Source: Gammaproteobacteria bacterium (lineage in GTDB: Bacteria; Pseudomonadota; Gammaproteobacteria; Steroidobacterales; Steroidobacteraceae). From it: a DNA stretch of 6,882 nt. This document shows positions 1 to 5,407 of the stretch, piece by piece; position 1 is the first letter of the stretch; each line of letters opens with the position of its first letter. A program made the position numbers and the translations under genes. The notes under the pieces are model-generated. The model made no database searches. It saw only the letters and a program-made list of their open reading frames with translations, and was not told the DNA's origin. The stretch covers positions 1 to 6,882 of the forward strand of contig DAIDKA010000080.1 in NCBI GenBank assembly GCA_027451085.1, read 5' to 3'.

Positions 1-260
1 CGATGTGGATGCAGTGGGTGGGACAGGCCTTCCCAATGTACTGGGCGGCCCTCGGCGCACGATCCGCGATGCTCCCAGCGCAGATGGCCGCGGCTGAGAT
101 CGGCGGATCGTGGCGTCCGGTTGAGACGTTCACCATGCTCGGCGTGTGGGCGGTGATCGGCATACTGGTCGCCCCGACTCTGCTGCGCCGCATGGCCCGA
201 CGCCAGTCCGGATCCACATTGGCCAAAGTGCGCGAACGCGTCCTGTCCAAAGGGTACTGA
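1..260 (+). CDS. ABC-2 type transporter permease, C-terminal part (5' end outside window)
   Basis: Only the last 85 or so codons are present; the frame is open from the left edge and stops with TGA at 258-260, so the start lies upstream. The visible part has a hydrophobic stretch around FPMYWAALGARSAML (about residues 10-24 of the visible piece), the segment AAEIGGSW, a second membrane segment (about 43-60, LGVWAVIGILVAPTLL), then a basic cytoplasmic tail (RRMARR...). This order matches, from memory, the C-terminus of ABC-2 membrane subunits of drug or antibiotic exporters in actinobacteria and some proteobacteria. It would act in the inner membrane with an ATPase subunit encoded to the left. 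The next gene, an XRE regulator, begins 3 bases after the stop, so the two are probably co-transcribed. Substrate unknown. Confidence 0.75.
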   Translation, partial: MWMQWVGQAFPMYWAALGARSAMLPAQMAAAEIGGSWRPVETFTMLGVWAVIGILVAPTLLRRMARRQSGSTLAKVRERVLSKGY

Positions 261-263
261 CGA

Positions 264-497
264 GTGGCGGACTCCATCGATGTCGTCCACAACCGAGTGG
301 CGATGCTGCGCGCAGAACGCCGCATCTCGCGGCGCGAGCTGGCCGCAGCGCTCGGCGTGCACTACCAGACCATCGGCTACCTCGAACGCGGCGAATACAG
401 CCCCTCCCTGCACCTGGCGCTGAGCATCGCGGCTTACTTCGACGTCCCGGTCGAAGTCGTATTCTCCCTGAAGCCGTTCAAGCGACTTGCTCTTTGA
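264..497 (+). CDS. XRE-family helix-turn-helix regulator (small, HTH-only)
   Basis: A 77-residue protein that is almost entirely one Cro/C1-type HTH domain. Residues about 11-30 (RVAMLRAERRISRRELAAAL) form helices 1-2, and GVHYQTIGYLERGEYSPSL (about 31-49) covers the recognition helix and the usual ERG.YSPSL motif, followed by LALSIAAYFDVPVEVVF, typical of the short YgzD/XRE class. The start is a GTG at 264 with AAGGG at 250-254, inside the end of the upstream gene. The stop at 495-497 leaves a short LKPFKRLAL tail. It lies 3 bases behind the ABC-2 permease, and small XRE proteins of this class are often the last gene of such transporter operons, so it probably regulates that operon (inference). 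Repressor or activator role cannot be seen. Confidence 0.85.
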   Translation: MADSIDVVHNRVAMLRAERRISRRELAAALGVHYQTIGYLERGEYSPSLHLALSIAAYFDVPVEVVFSLKPFKRLAL

Positions 498-509
498 CAG
501 GTCTGGATC

Positions 510-704
510 ATGAAGAAGATAGCCCTTCAAGTGATCGCGTACCATCTTAGAAACATAACGGTATGGAACCTGGCTTTCTGCTCATTCGCAATCTGTGTGG
601 TCATCACAGCCCACGCTGGGCTGATCCAGGGACACACGCCCCCGCTTATCAAGCCCGAACAACAGGAAACTTCAAGTAGTGCCACGGTGAGTGATATACT
701 ATGA
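510..704 (+). CDS. possible small membrane protein, hypothetical
   Basis: An ORF of 64 codons starting ATG at 510, 12 bases after the XRE stop. It has a basic N-terminus (MKKIALQVIAYHLRN), one hydrophobic segment (about residues 16-40, VWNLAFCSFAICVVITAHAG) and a polar Ser/Thr-rich tail. No strong ribosome site precedes it, only a weak AGG/GGA. The region is visibly less GC-rich than its neighbours, and its 3' end runs into the promoter of the toxin-antitoxin pair, ending on the A of the TATACT/ATGA overlap. No family recognised. It could equally be a non-coding spacer that happens to stay open. Confidence 0.3.
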   Translation: MKKIALQVIAYHLRNITVWNLAFCSFAICVVITAHAGLIQGHTPPLIKPEQQETSSSATVSDIL

Positions 705-718
705 TTGTCACGTATATC
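691..718 (+). promoter_or_regulatory. toxin-antitoxin promoter with overlapping inverted-repeat operator
   Basis: TATACT at 695-700 is preceded by TGA (692-694), giving an extended -10 (TGnTATACT). A weak -35-like TTCAAG lies at 671-676 with an 18-base spacer. GATATAC (693-699) and GTATATC (712-718) are perfect 7-bp inverted arms with centres 19 bp apart, about two helical turns, so both arms would lie on one face of the DNA. Autoregulation by AbrB-fold antitoxins bound to such repeats is established for the family; binding here is inferred. The antitoxin ATG is 15 bases beyond the right arm. Confidence 0.55.
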
Positions 719-733
719 CATCGGGAGTGAAAT

Positions 734-967
734 ATGCTGGTATCAAAATGGGGCAACAGCCTTGCTGTTCGATTGCCCGCCGCAGTCGTGGAAGCCCTTG
801 GGCTGAAAGACGGGGATCAGGTGGAAATCCAGGTCGCTGGCAAGCAGGTATTTGCAGTGGCAAAGGCGCCGGGAGAACGAGAGCTTCTTGCGCGACTTCG
901 AAAATTCCGAGGCCGGCTGCCCAAGACCTTCAAGTTTGACCGCCTCGAAGCAAATGAGCGGCGCTGA
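734..967 (+). CDS. AbrB/MazE-fold antitoxin (VapB-like)
   Basis: A 77-residue protein opening with MLVSKWGNSLAVRLPAAVVEAL, the swapped-hairpin AbrB/SpoVT DNA-binding fold (K.WGNS.AVR.P...), then LGLKDGDQVEI, which completes the domain by about residue 45. The C-terminal third (about 50-77) is charged, with LPKTFKFDRLEA, the kind of extended segment that wraps the toxin and blocks its active site. The ATG at 734 has GGGAG at 723-727, 6 bases away, so the start is well supported. It overlaps the toxin gene by 14 bases, which suggests translational coupling. Its predicted jobs are to neutralise the downstream PIN nuclease and repress the shared promoter. The pairing with a PIN toxin identifies it as VapB-like rather than MazE, whose partner would be an endoribonuclease of another fold. 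Confidence 0.88.
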   Translation: MLVSKWGNSLAVRLPAAVVEALGLKDGDQVEIQVAGKQVFAVAKAPGERELLARLRKFRGRLPKTFKFDRLEANERR

Positions 968-1364
968 TACCTTTTTCGACACGAACGTGCTGCTTTACCT
1001 GTTCTCGGCCGACGCGGCCAAAGCGGACCGGGTTGAACAGCTACTGGCGGATCGCGGCACCATCAGTGCTCAGGTGCTGAATGAATTCGCGGCTGTGGCA
1101 CTGCGGAAACTGAAAATGTCCGTGACCGAAGTGCGCGAAATTCTCGACACCATCCGGGCCGTGTGTAGCGTGGAACCTGTCACCGTGGTGACACACGAGC
1201 GTGGATTGGCGATCCATGAACGGTACGGATTCTCGCTCTATGACTCCATGTTGGTTGCGGCAGCACTGGTTGCCGGAAACAAGGTTCTGTACTCGGAGGA
1301 CATGCAAAATGGCCAGCTCATTGAGGACCAATTGCGCATTGTTAATCCCTTCGCCACTCGTTAA
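954..1364 (+). CDS. PIN-domain ribonuclease toxin (VapC-like)
   Basis: A 136-residue protein of normal length for a VapC toxin. The expected acidic metal-binding set is present: D9 in FFDTNVLLYL, E44 in VLNEFAAV, D97 in YGFSLYDSMLVAAAL, and D116 in YSEDMQNG. Such enzymes are Mg/Mn-dependent endoribonucleases that usually cut tRNA or rRNA; the target here is unknown. The frame is open further upstream, but ATG 954, overlapping the antitoxin end by 14 bases, puts the first catalytic Asp at the usual distance from the start. No truncation is seen and the toxin looks functional. The stop at 1362-1364 is followed at once by the rearrangement junction, and no clear terminator is visible. Confidence 0.9.
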   Translation: MSGADTFFDTNVLLYLFSADAAKADRVEQLLADRGTISAQVLNEFAAVALRKLKMSVTEVREILDTIRAVCSVEPVTVVTHERGLAIHERYGFSLYDSMLVAAALVAGNKVLYSEDMQNGQLIEDQLRIVNPFATR

Positions 1365-1415
1365 ATGATTGGCGATGGTCATCGACCAGCCTTGACCCTG
1401 AGCTGCCGATCGTGA
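1365..1415. other. unexplained junction sequence between toxin gene and ABC exporter remnant
   Basis: About 50 bases that belong neither to the toxin nor to recognisable exporter sequence. It contains a 12-base dyad, CGATG-GT-CATCG (1373-1384), and the left arm of a 10-bp inverted repeat (1405-1414). The - strand frame of the exporter stays open through it but no longer looks like an ABC membrane domain. No insertion sequence ends, tRNA or attachment-site duplication could be identified. Confidence 0.5.
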
Positions 1416-1476
1416 ACCCAGCGCCGCATCCAGCAGGCCCAGCAGGGCGATGAAGAGGGCCAGGTGCACGATCGGC
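1405..1476. repeat. 10-bp inverted repeat at the exporter breakpoint
   Basis: GCCGATCGTG at 1405-1414 and CACGATCGGC at 1467-1476 are exact reverse complements with 52 bases between them. The right arm is within the exporter coding sequence. The left arm ends 1-2 bases from the point where exporter similarity stops. This placement suggests the repeat took part in the rearrangement, but a chance match in GC-rich DNA is possible. Confidence 0.55.
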
Positions 1477-1703
1477 GCGGTGTTGGCCCGCAGAATGCCG
1501 TCGTTGATGATGCGACGATAGATCAGCGGGTTGACGATGCTGATGCTGGCATTGGCGATCACCACCACGGCCAGCAGCAGCAGCCAGCAGGAGTAAGGTG
1601 CAGCGATCGTAAGGGTCCGCCGCAGGGTGCCGGGCTTGATCCGCTGCTGCAGCACCGAAGGGTCCTGGCGCAGCGCCCGCAGCGTCGAATACATGCCCGC
1701 CAC
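1416..1703 (-). pseudogene. ABC exporter (fused membrane/ATPase type), 5' fragment only
   Basis: About 96 codons from the start of an MsbA-like half-transporter. It has a polar leader (ALRQDPSVLQQRIKPGTLRR), a first membrane helix (CWLLLLAVVVIANASISIVN), the characteristic PLIYRRIINDGI that follows TM1 in this family, then a second helix (APIVHLALFIALLGLLDAALG). The rest of the membrane domain and the whole ATPase domain, some 480 residues in full-length relatives, are missing. Beyond codon 96 the frame runs on into unrelated sequence and antisense of the toxin gene. A GTG at 1703 is chosen because AAAGGGGG (1716-1709) sits 5 bases upstream; GTG 1706 and ATG 1694 are alternatives. It lies 33 bases after the dehydrogenase stop, so it was probably the last gene of that operon. 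It cannot work as a transporter as it stands. Confidence 0.75.
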
Positions 1704-1736
1704 CACGACCCCCTTTGCCGGGCTGCGTCGGGCCCG

Positions 1737-3875
1737 TTACTTGTGTGTCTGCAGCACCGTGGTGATATAGGCGGTCACGTCGTTGAGATCGTCGGCGGAG
1801 TAGGTGGACTTGAAGGCGGGCATGTTGTTGCGCCCCGCGCTTGAGACCGCCAGGATGGTGTCGTGGCTCTGGCCTTCGAGCAGGCTCTTGCCGCCGCCGG
1901 TGCCGCCGCTGCCGGTCTCTCCGTGGCAGGGCAGGCAGGCGTTGCGGTAGATCGCCGCGCCTTGCTGCGCATTGGCCGGCCGTGTGGTCGCGGGTATCGG
2001 CAGTGCGGCCGATGCGCCGCCGGGGCCGGCGCCCGGGCCGCGCCGCGCCGCGCCCGGCAGCGCCAGGGAGGGGATGTTCCCGTCGAGGGAGAACATCCAG
2101 ATGCCGTCGCCGCGCTTGCCGTTGGCGAACACGCCGCCGCCCGCGTGCACCACTACGTACTGCTTGCCCTTGTTCTCGAAGGTGGTGGCGGTGGTGTTGA
2201 CGCCGGCGTCGGTCATGAACTCCCACAGCTTGGCGCCATTGCGCGTGTCGAGCGCCGTCAGCCGGCCATCGGCGCGGCCCGTGAACAGGATGCCCCCGGC
2301 GGTGACGATGGAGCCGCTGTAGCACAGTTCGCGCCACGACTGGCGCCACACCAGCTTGTTGGTGGTGACATCCAGCGCCGCGAAAATGCCGCGGTCGTTG
2401 GCCTCGGCCTGGCCGAAGGAGCCGCCCATGTACACCTTGTTCGGACCCGGCGCGCCGGGGTCCTTGGACACGAAGGTGCTGATGCGGTCGGTGGCGCACA
2501 CGTACAGCGTGTGGGTCTGCGGGTCGTAGGAACTCGGCGGCCAGTTGGCGCCGCCCATGGTGGCCGGCTTGACCATCACCTGACGGTCGAAGTAAGGCGT
2601 GAAAATGCGGCCATCGTTGGGCAGCCGGCCGTGTTCATCGACCAGCGCGCCCTCGGGCACGATGTCGATCTGCTGCGGCACGATGGCGTCGCCCACCGGG
2701 TACGGCTGGGTCGCCGCTGTCGCCTGCCGCGGCTCCTGCGGCACCGCGCGTTCATTGATCCCGATCAGCGGCTTGCCGGTGACGCGGTCCAGGATGTAGG
2801 CCCAGCCGGTCTTGGAAACCTCCACCAGGCCCTTGACCTTGCGGCCCTTGATGGTGGTGTCGAACAGCACCACGGGATTGGGGGAATCGTAGTCCCAGAT
2901 GTCGTGGTGCACCTGCTGGAAGTGCCAGCGGTACTTGCCGGTTTTCGCTTCCACCGCGACGATGGAAACGGTGAACAGGTTGTCACCCTTGCGCACCGAG
3001 CCGAACAGGTTGGGGCCGGGATTGCCGGTGGAAAAATAGATCAGCCCCAGTTCCGGGTCCACGGCCGGGGTCTGCCATACGGCGGCGCCGCCGTGTTCCC
3101 AGGCATCGCCCTGCTGCGGCCAGGTGTCGTGTCCGGTCTCCCCCGGGCCCGGCACGGTGTAGAAGGTCCAGCGCAGCGTGCCCGTGCTGGCGTCATAGGC
3201 CTTCACCCGCCCGCGGACGCCCAGCTCACCGCCGGAGAGGCCCTGGATCACCAGGCCGTCGTAGTACAGCGGTGCGGCGGTGATGCTGAAGCCGTCCTGC
3301 CAGGGTTCGGTCTGCACCTGCCAGACGATCCTGCCCGTGCGCTGGTCGAGCGCGGTGAGCCTGGCGTCGACCTGCCCCACGAACACCTTGCCGTCGCCCA
3401 GGGCGACGCCGCGGTTGGAATGTCCCATGGGCGTGCCGCTGCCCGGCGCCGGATTGCCGTGGAAGGTCCACAGGATGCGCCCCGTCTCGACGTCGATGGC
3501 GAATACGTCGTTGGCGCCGTTGGACACGAACAGCGTGCCGTTGTATTCGAGGATCTGGGCCTGACCGGCGTTGCCGGGCCCGGTGCCCGAACCCATGCCC
3601 GCGCGCCACAGCGCCTTCAGCTGCCCGACATTTTCGCGGTTGATGAGGGTCAGGGGCGAGTAGCGCTGGTTGAAGAGATTGCCGCCGTTGGTGAGCCAGT
3701 TTTCCCGCGGCAGCTGCAGCAGCTGGGCCGCCGTGAACGCCGGCGCCGCCTGGATGCCGGTAACAGCCGCGTTTGTATCCGCGGCCGCGGAAGCGTCCTG
3801 TGCGGTGGCAGCACCGCCCAGGGCCATGCCCGCCAGCGCCGCCGCGGCCAGTTCGATCAACAGCCGTGCACGCAT
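1737..3875 (-). CDS. periplasmic PQQ-dependent dehydrogenase with C-terminal cytochrome c (quinohaemoprotein)
   Basis: 712 residues: signal peptide (about 1-26, ending ATAQ), eight-bladed PQQ propeller (about 55-600), a Gly/Pro/Ala linker (605-635), and a cytochrome c domain with haem motif C647-L-P-C650-H651 and probable axial M685 (NNMPAF). Comparison with methanol dehydrogenase (recalled) places metal ligands at E217 (GGELGVRG), N285 (STGNPGP) and D328 (HHDIWDYD), PQQ-stacking W267, PQQ contact R155 (SNRG), and K355 (SKTG) at the Arg331/Lys493 position, 27 residues after D328 as in E. coli glucose dehydrogenase. The vicinal Cys pair of methanol and alcohol dehydrogenases is absent (P149-M150). 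D330 makes a D-Y-D motif. It likely oxidises an alcohol, aldehyde or sugar and passes electrons to its own haem; the substrate is unknown. The ATG at 3875 follows a run of ten Gs acting as the ribosome site, 49 bases after the upstream gene. No PQQ synthesis genes are in the window. Confidence 0.9.
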   Translation of the reverse strand: MRARLLIELAAAALAGMALGGAATAQDASAAADTNAAVTGIQAAPAFTAAQLLQLPRENWLTNGGNLFNQRYSPLTLINRENVGQLKALWRAGMGSGTGPGNAGQAQILEYNGTLFVSNGANDVFAIDVETGRILWTFHGNPAPGSGTPMGHSNRGVALGDGKVFVGQVDARLTALDQRTGRIVWQVQTEPWQDGFSITAAPLYYDGLVIQGLSGGELGVRGRVKAYDASTGTLRWTFYTVPGPGETGHDTWPQQGDAWEHGGAAVWQTPAVDPELGLIYFSTGNPGPNLFGSVRKGDNLFTVSIVAVEAKTGKYRWHFQQVHHDIWDYDSPNPVVLFDTTIKGRKVKGLVEVSKTGWAYILDRVTGKPLIGINERAVPQEPRQATAATQPYPVGDAIVPQQIDIVPEGALVDEHGRLPNDGRIFTPYFDRQVMVKPATMGGANWPPSSYDPQTHTLYVCATDRISTFVSKDPGAPGPNKVYMGGSFGQAEANDRGIFAALDVTTNKLVWRQSWRELCYSGSIVTAGGILFTGRADGRLTALDTRNGAKLWEFMTDAGVNTTATTFENKGKQYVVVHAGGGVFANGKRGDGIWMFSLDGNIPSLALPGAARRGPGAGPGGASAALPIPATTRPANAQQGAAIYRNACLPCHGETGSGGTGGGKSLLEGQSHDTILAVSSAGRNNMPAFKSTYSADDLNDVTAYITTVLQTHK

Positions 3876-3878
3876 ATT

Positions 3879-3890
3879 CCCCCCCCCCTT
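3879..3890 (-). promoter_or_regulatory. ribosome-binding site made of a G10 homopolymer (AAG10)
   Basis: Reading on the - strand, AA is followed by ten consecutive Gs, three bases before the dehydrogenase ATG (3875). It is the only Shine-Dalgarno-like sequence for this gene. Tracts of this length can slip during replication. Loss of one G would also bring an upstream ATG (3900-3898) into frame with the dehydrogenase, adding 8 residues before its Met. Basecalling error is an alternative source of length variation. Confidence 0.6.
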
Positions 3891-3924
3891 CGGCCGGCAT
3901 CAAGGTCCGGTTTTTGCTGTCGGT

Positions 3925-4689
3925 CTATTTCAGTGTGACGTTGCCGTTGGCGTCGACCGGGTTGCGGTCGTTCTCGGCGCATACGAATTCCATGAGGTTC
4001 TCATCGCGCGCGCGCGTGTAGGTGAGGACCGTGTGCCATGGATGCGCCAGGGCCTCCGGGTCCTCCACCAGCATGTCGTCCACCAGGGTGTTTTTATCGT
4101 TTGGCGCCAGGTGGAAACGCTCGGTGACATGCAGCTTGTCCGAGTGCTGCATGCCGGGACGCAGCTCTGTGATGGTCTTGATGCCCACGGTGTCCACCAC
4201 GAGTGTGTCACCCTCCCAGTGGCCGGTGGAAAAGCCATAGAAATTGGGATCCCAATCGTCCGGCAGGTGACGGCCGTCGGTCCAGATGGAGCGCAGTTGC
4301 ATCCAGGCTTCAAAATGAATGGTCACGCGCCCCGGCGTGAACAGGAACTCGATGGGGTACTGTCCCACCAGCATGATGCCGGGCATGCCGGGGGGGCGGC
4401 AGTAGGAGCCCTGATGCGGTACCTCGCCGTGGTTGGCGGCGGCGATCTTCTGCCACGCCTGGTAGTCGGCCAGGTACTTGCCCTTGAGTGCGGGCATCTC
4501 CCGCTTGGTGCCGGGGGGTGGCATGAAGTCATAGGTCCAGACCCCGCCCCAGTCGGGCAGCTGGTTGAGCGCGGCATAATGCCCGTGCGGGAAGGCGGCC
4601 GGCGGACCGGAGTCATCGGCCGCGACTGCCGCCGCGGCCGACAGGCCGGCGGTGACCGCGAGGACGGTGAGCAGGTACTGCAATCGCAT
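3925..4689 (-). CDS. secreted GHWEGDTLVVDT-family protein of unknown function
   Basis: 254 residues with a clear signal peptide (MRLQYLLTVLAVTAGLSAAAAVAA, cleavage about 24). The mature part has W47-G-G-V-W51, then C97-R-P-P-G-M-P-G-I-M, DGRHLP (138-143), GHWEGDTLVVDT (156-167), SDKLHVTERF (183-192), and a last Cys at 237. Proteins with the G.WEGDTLVVDT signature are, from memory, common as hypothetical secreted proteins in Acidobacteria and Proteobacteria; no enzymatic role is established that I know. The 267-residue protein at 5408-6211 shares the same landmarks including both Cys, so a disulfide in the periplasm is plausible. The ATG has a strong AGGGAAGGGGG site upstream. It precedes the dehydrogenase by 49 bases and is probably co-transcribed with it, pointing to a joint role. 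Confidence 0.82.
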   Translation of the reverse strand: MRLQYLLTVLAVTAGLSAAAAVAADDSGPPAAFPHGHYAALNQLPDWGGVWTYDFMPPPGTKREMPALKGKYLADYQAWQKIAAANHGEVPHQGSYCRPPGMPGIMLVGQYPIEFLFTPGRVTIHFEAWMQLRSIWTDGRHLPDDWDPNFYGFSTGHWEGDTLVVDTVGIKTITELRPGMQHSDKLHVTERFHLAPNDKNTLVDDMLVEDPEALAHPWHTVLTYTRARDENLMEFVCAENDRNPVDANGNVTLK

Positions 4690-4717
4690 GATTTCCCCCT
4701 TCCCTGATGCGCCGAGC

Positions 4718-4754
4718 AGTATACCTTGACACTCAAGGCCGCAAACCGTAAACC
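4718..4754. promoter_or_regulatory. divergent promoter pair between DUF6152-like gene and dehydrogenase operon
   Basis: On the + strand a consensus -35 TTGACA lies at 4726-4731, with a weak -10 TAAACC at 4749-4754 (17-base spacer), serving the gene at 4782. On the - strand TATACT at 4723-4718 is a good -10 for the gene starting at 4689, with only a weak -35 (TTTGCG-like) about 16 bases upstream. The two elements nearly touch, so the promoters are likely to influence each other. Confidence 0.5.
4724..4738. promoter_or_regulatory. candidate operator palindrome CCTTGA-CAC-TCAAGG
   Basis: A perfect 6-bp inverted repeat with a 3-base centre. It contains the whole + strand -35 (TTGACA) and abuts the - strand -10 (TATACT), so one bound dimer could control both directions. 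No regulator gene is in this half of the window. A looser TTGA-GTAT-TCAA occurs upstream of the paralogous gene at 6224-6235. Confidence 0.5.
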
Positions 4755-4781
4755 AAGCGCCCTACGGGAGAGGGGGATGCG

Positions 4782-5207
4782 ATGAGATTTCAACAGGCCG
4801 GGCTGGCTGCCGCGTTGCTGACTTTTGCCGCTGTGACGCAGGCGCACCATTCCTTTGCCATGTTCGATCAGGCGCGGCTGCTGCCGCTGAAGGGCACGGT
4901 GCACGACTTCCAGTGGACCAATCCACACGCCTTCATCGACATCGACGTTCCCAACAACCAGGGCGGCATCGATCTGTGGAAGGTGGAGCTCAACAGCCCC
5001 AACAACCTCAAACGCCAGGGCTGGAAGTCCAGCGAGCTGACACCCGGGGACAAGATCACGGTGGTCATCAACCCGCTGCGCGACGGCACCAAGGGCGGGC
5101 TGTTCGTATCGGTCACGCTGCCGGATGGCAAGGTGATCCACGACCCGGCGCATGCGCGCGGTGGGCCGATCAACGTGCCGCAGACGGGCGCGCCGCCAGC
5201 GCAGTAA
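4782..5207 (+). CDS. secreted DUF6152-like protein
   Basis: 141 residues. The signal peptide is about 1-21 (MRFQQAGLAAALLTFAAVTQA), immediately followed by HHSFAMFD (22-29), the typical mature start of DUF6152 proteins. A small beta-rich domain follows: GTVHDFQWTNPHAFIDIDV (38-56), DLWKVELNSPNNLKRQGW (64-81), then TPGDKITVVINPLRDGTKGG (87-106), LPDGKVI and a Pro/Ala-rich tail. The HH pair directly after the cleavage site and the conserved WTNPHA suggest ligand or metal binding, but no function is established. ATG 4782 has GGGAGAGGGGG (4766-4776) 5 bases upstream; ATG 4777 is excluded because it stops after two codons. Family members often sit beside GHWEGDTLVVDT proteins (recalled), as here, so it is probably part of the same periplasmic module, controlled from the shared divergent region. 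Confidence 0.85.
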   Translation: MRFQQAGLAAALLTFAAVTQAHHSFAMFDQARLLPLKGTVHDFQWTNPHAFIDIDVPNNQGGIDLWKVELNSPNNLKRQGWKSSELTPGDKITVVINPLRDGTKGGLFVSVTLPDGKVIHDPAHARGGPINVPQTGAPPAQ

Positions 5208-5249
5208 CAACGGAGCCGTATCCAGCAATTGCCGACGGCGGGCGGGCAT

Positions 5250-5364
5250 TCGCATCCCTGCGATTACTCGGCCCATCCATGGGCCTCGCCCCTTCGGGGC
5301 CGTCCTGTGGACGTTCAACAGCGCCAATCCTGCCGCCGTTGTCATCCCGCGCCGTCCACGGCGC
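5250..5364. repeat. cluster of hairpins with shared KGGA loop in convergent gap
   Basis: The 200-base gap 5208-5407 between the converging genes has no supported ORF but several perfect dyads. Read on the - strand they are TCGCA-GGGA-TGCGA (5263-5250), GGCCCA-TGGA-TGGGCC (5285-5270) and GCGCCG-TGGA-CGGCGC (5364-5349). The arms differ completely but stay complementary, while the 4-base loop is GGGA or TGGA. The architecture recalls REP-like intergenic elements of gammaproteobacteria, but no family is identified. Confidence 0.6.
5288..5300. terminator. GC-rich CTTCGG hairpin, possible bidirectional terminator
   Basis: GCCCC-TTC-GGGGC can fold with a C(UUCG)G tetraloop, the loop favoured in stable terminator stems. 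It sits between the ends of two converging genes (5207 and 5408). No T-run follows on either strand, so intrinsic termination is uncertain; it could protect transcript 3' ends instead. Confidence 0.3.
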
Positions 5365-5407
5365 TACACCCGCCTTACGGCAAATTGCGGGCTCCGGCTC
5401 CTCCTAA

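Noticed and set aside
1179..1194. TGTCACC-GT-GGTGACA palindrome inside the toxin gene
   Set aside because: It falls on ordinary codons (V-T-V-V-T) in the middle of the coding sequence and has no positional sign of being regulatory.
1360..1366. GTTAAAT after the toxin stop, resembling an integron GTTRRRY core site
   Set aside because: No matching RYYYAAC partner or foldable attC structure was found within the preceding 130 bases, so a cassette boundary is not supported.
1717..1736. CGGGC/GCCCG stem between the dehydrogenase stop and the exporter start, as a terminator
   Set aside because: The stem is only 5 bp and no T-run follows on the - strand; the exporter ribosome site comes directly after it.
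1342..2499. A 385-codon - strand frame overlapping the end of the dehydrogenase and the exporter remnant
   Set aside because: It is rich in Arg, His and Gln, shifted relative to both real frames, and matches no family.
2943..2957. Apparent loss of the catalytic Asp in the dehydrogenase (IVAVEAKTG with E309)
   Set aside because: On counting from the known Arg/Lys partner, the catalytic Asp is the one in HHDIWD (D328), which is intact. E309 is at a blade position that is not catalytic.
1863..3938. A 691-codon open frame on the + strand, antisense to the dehydrogenase
   Set aside because: It mirrors the dehydrogenase codons in GC-rich DNA, has low-complexity Arg/Gly/Ala/Val-rich content, no ribosome site and no recognisable domain. 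The - strand frame has a complete active site.
4913..5407. A second + strand frame of 164 codons overlapping the DUF6152-like gene
   Set aside because: It has no signal peptide, no ribosome site and Gln/Arg/His-rich content typical of a shifted reading of the real gene.
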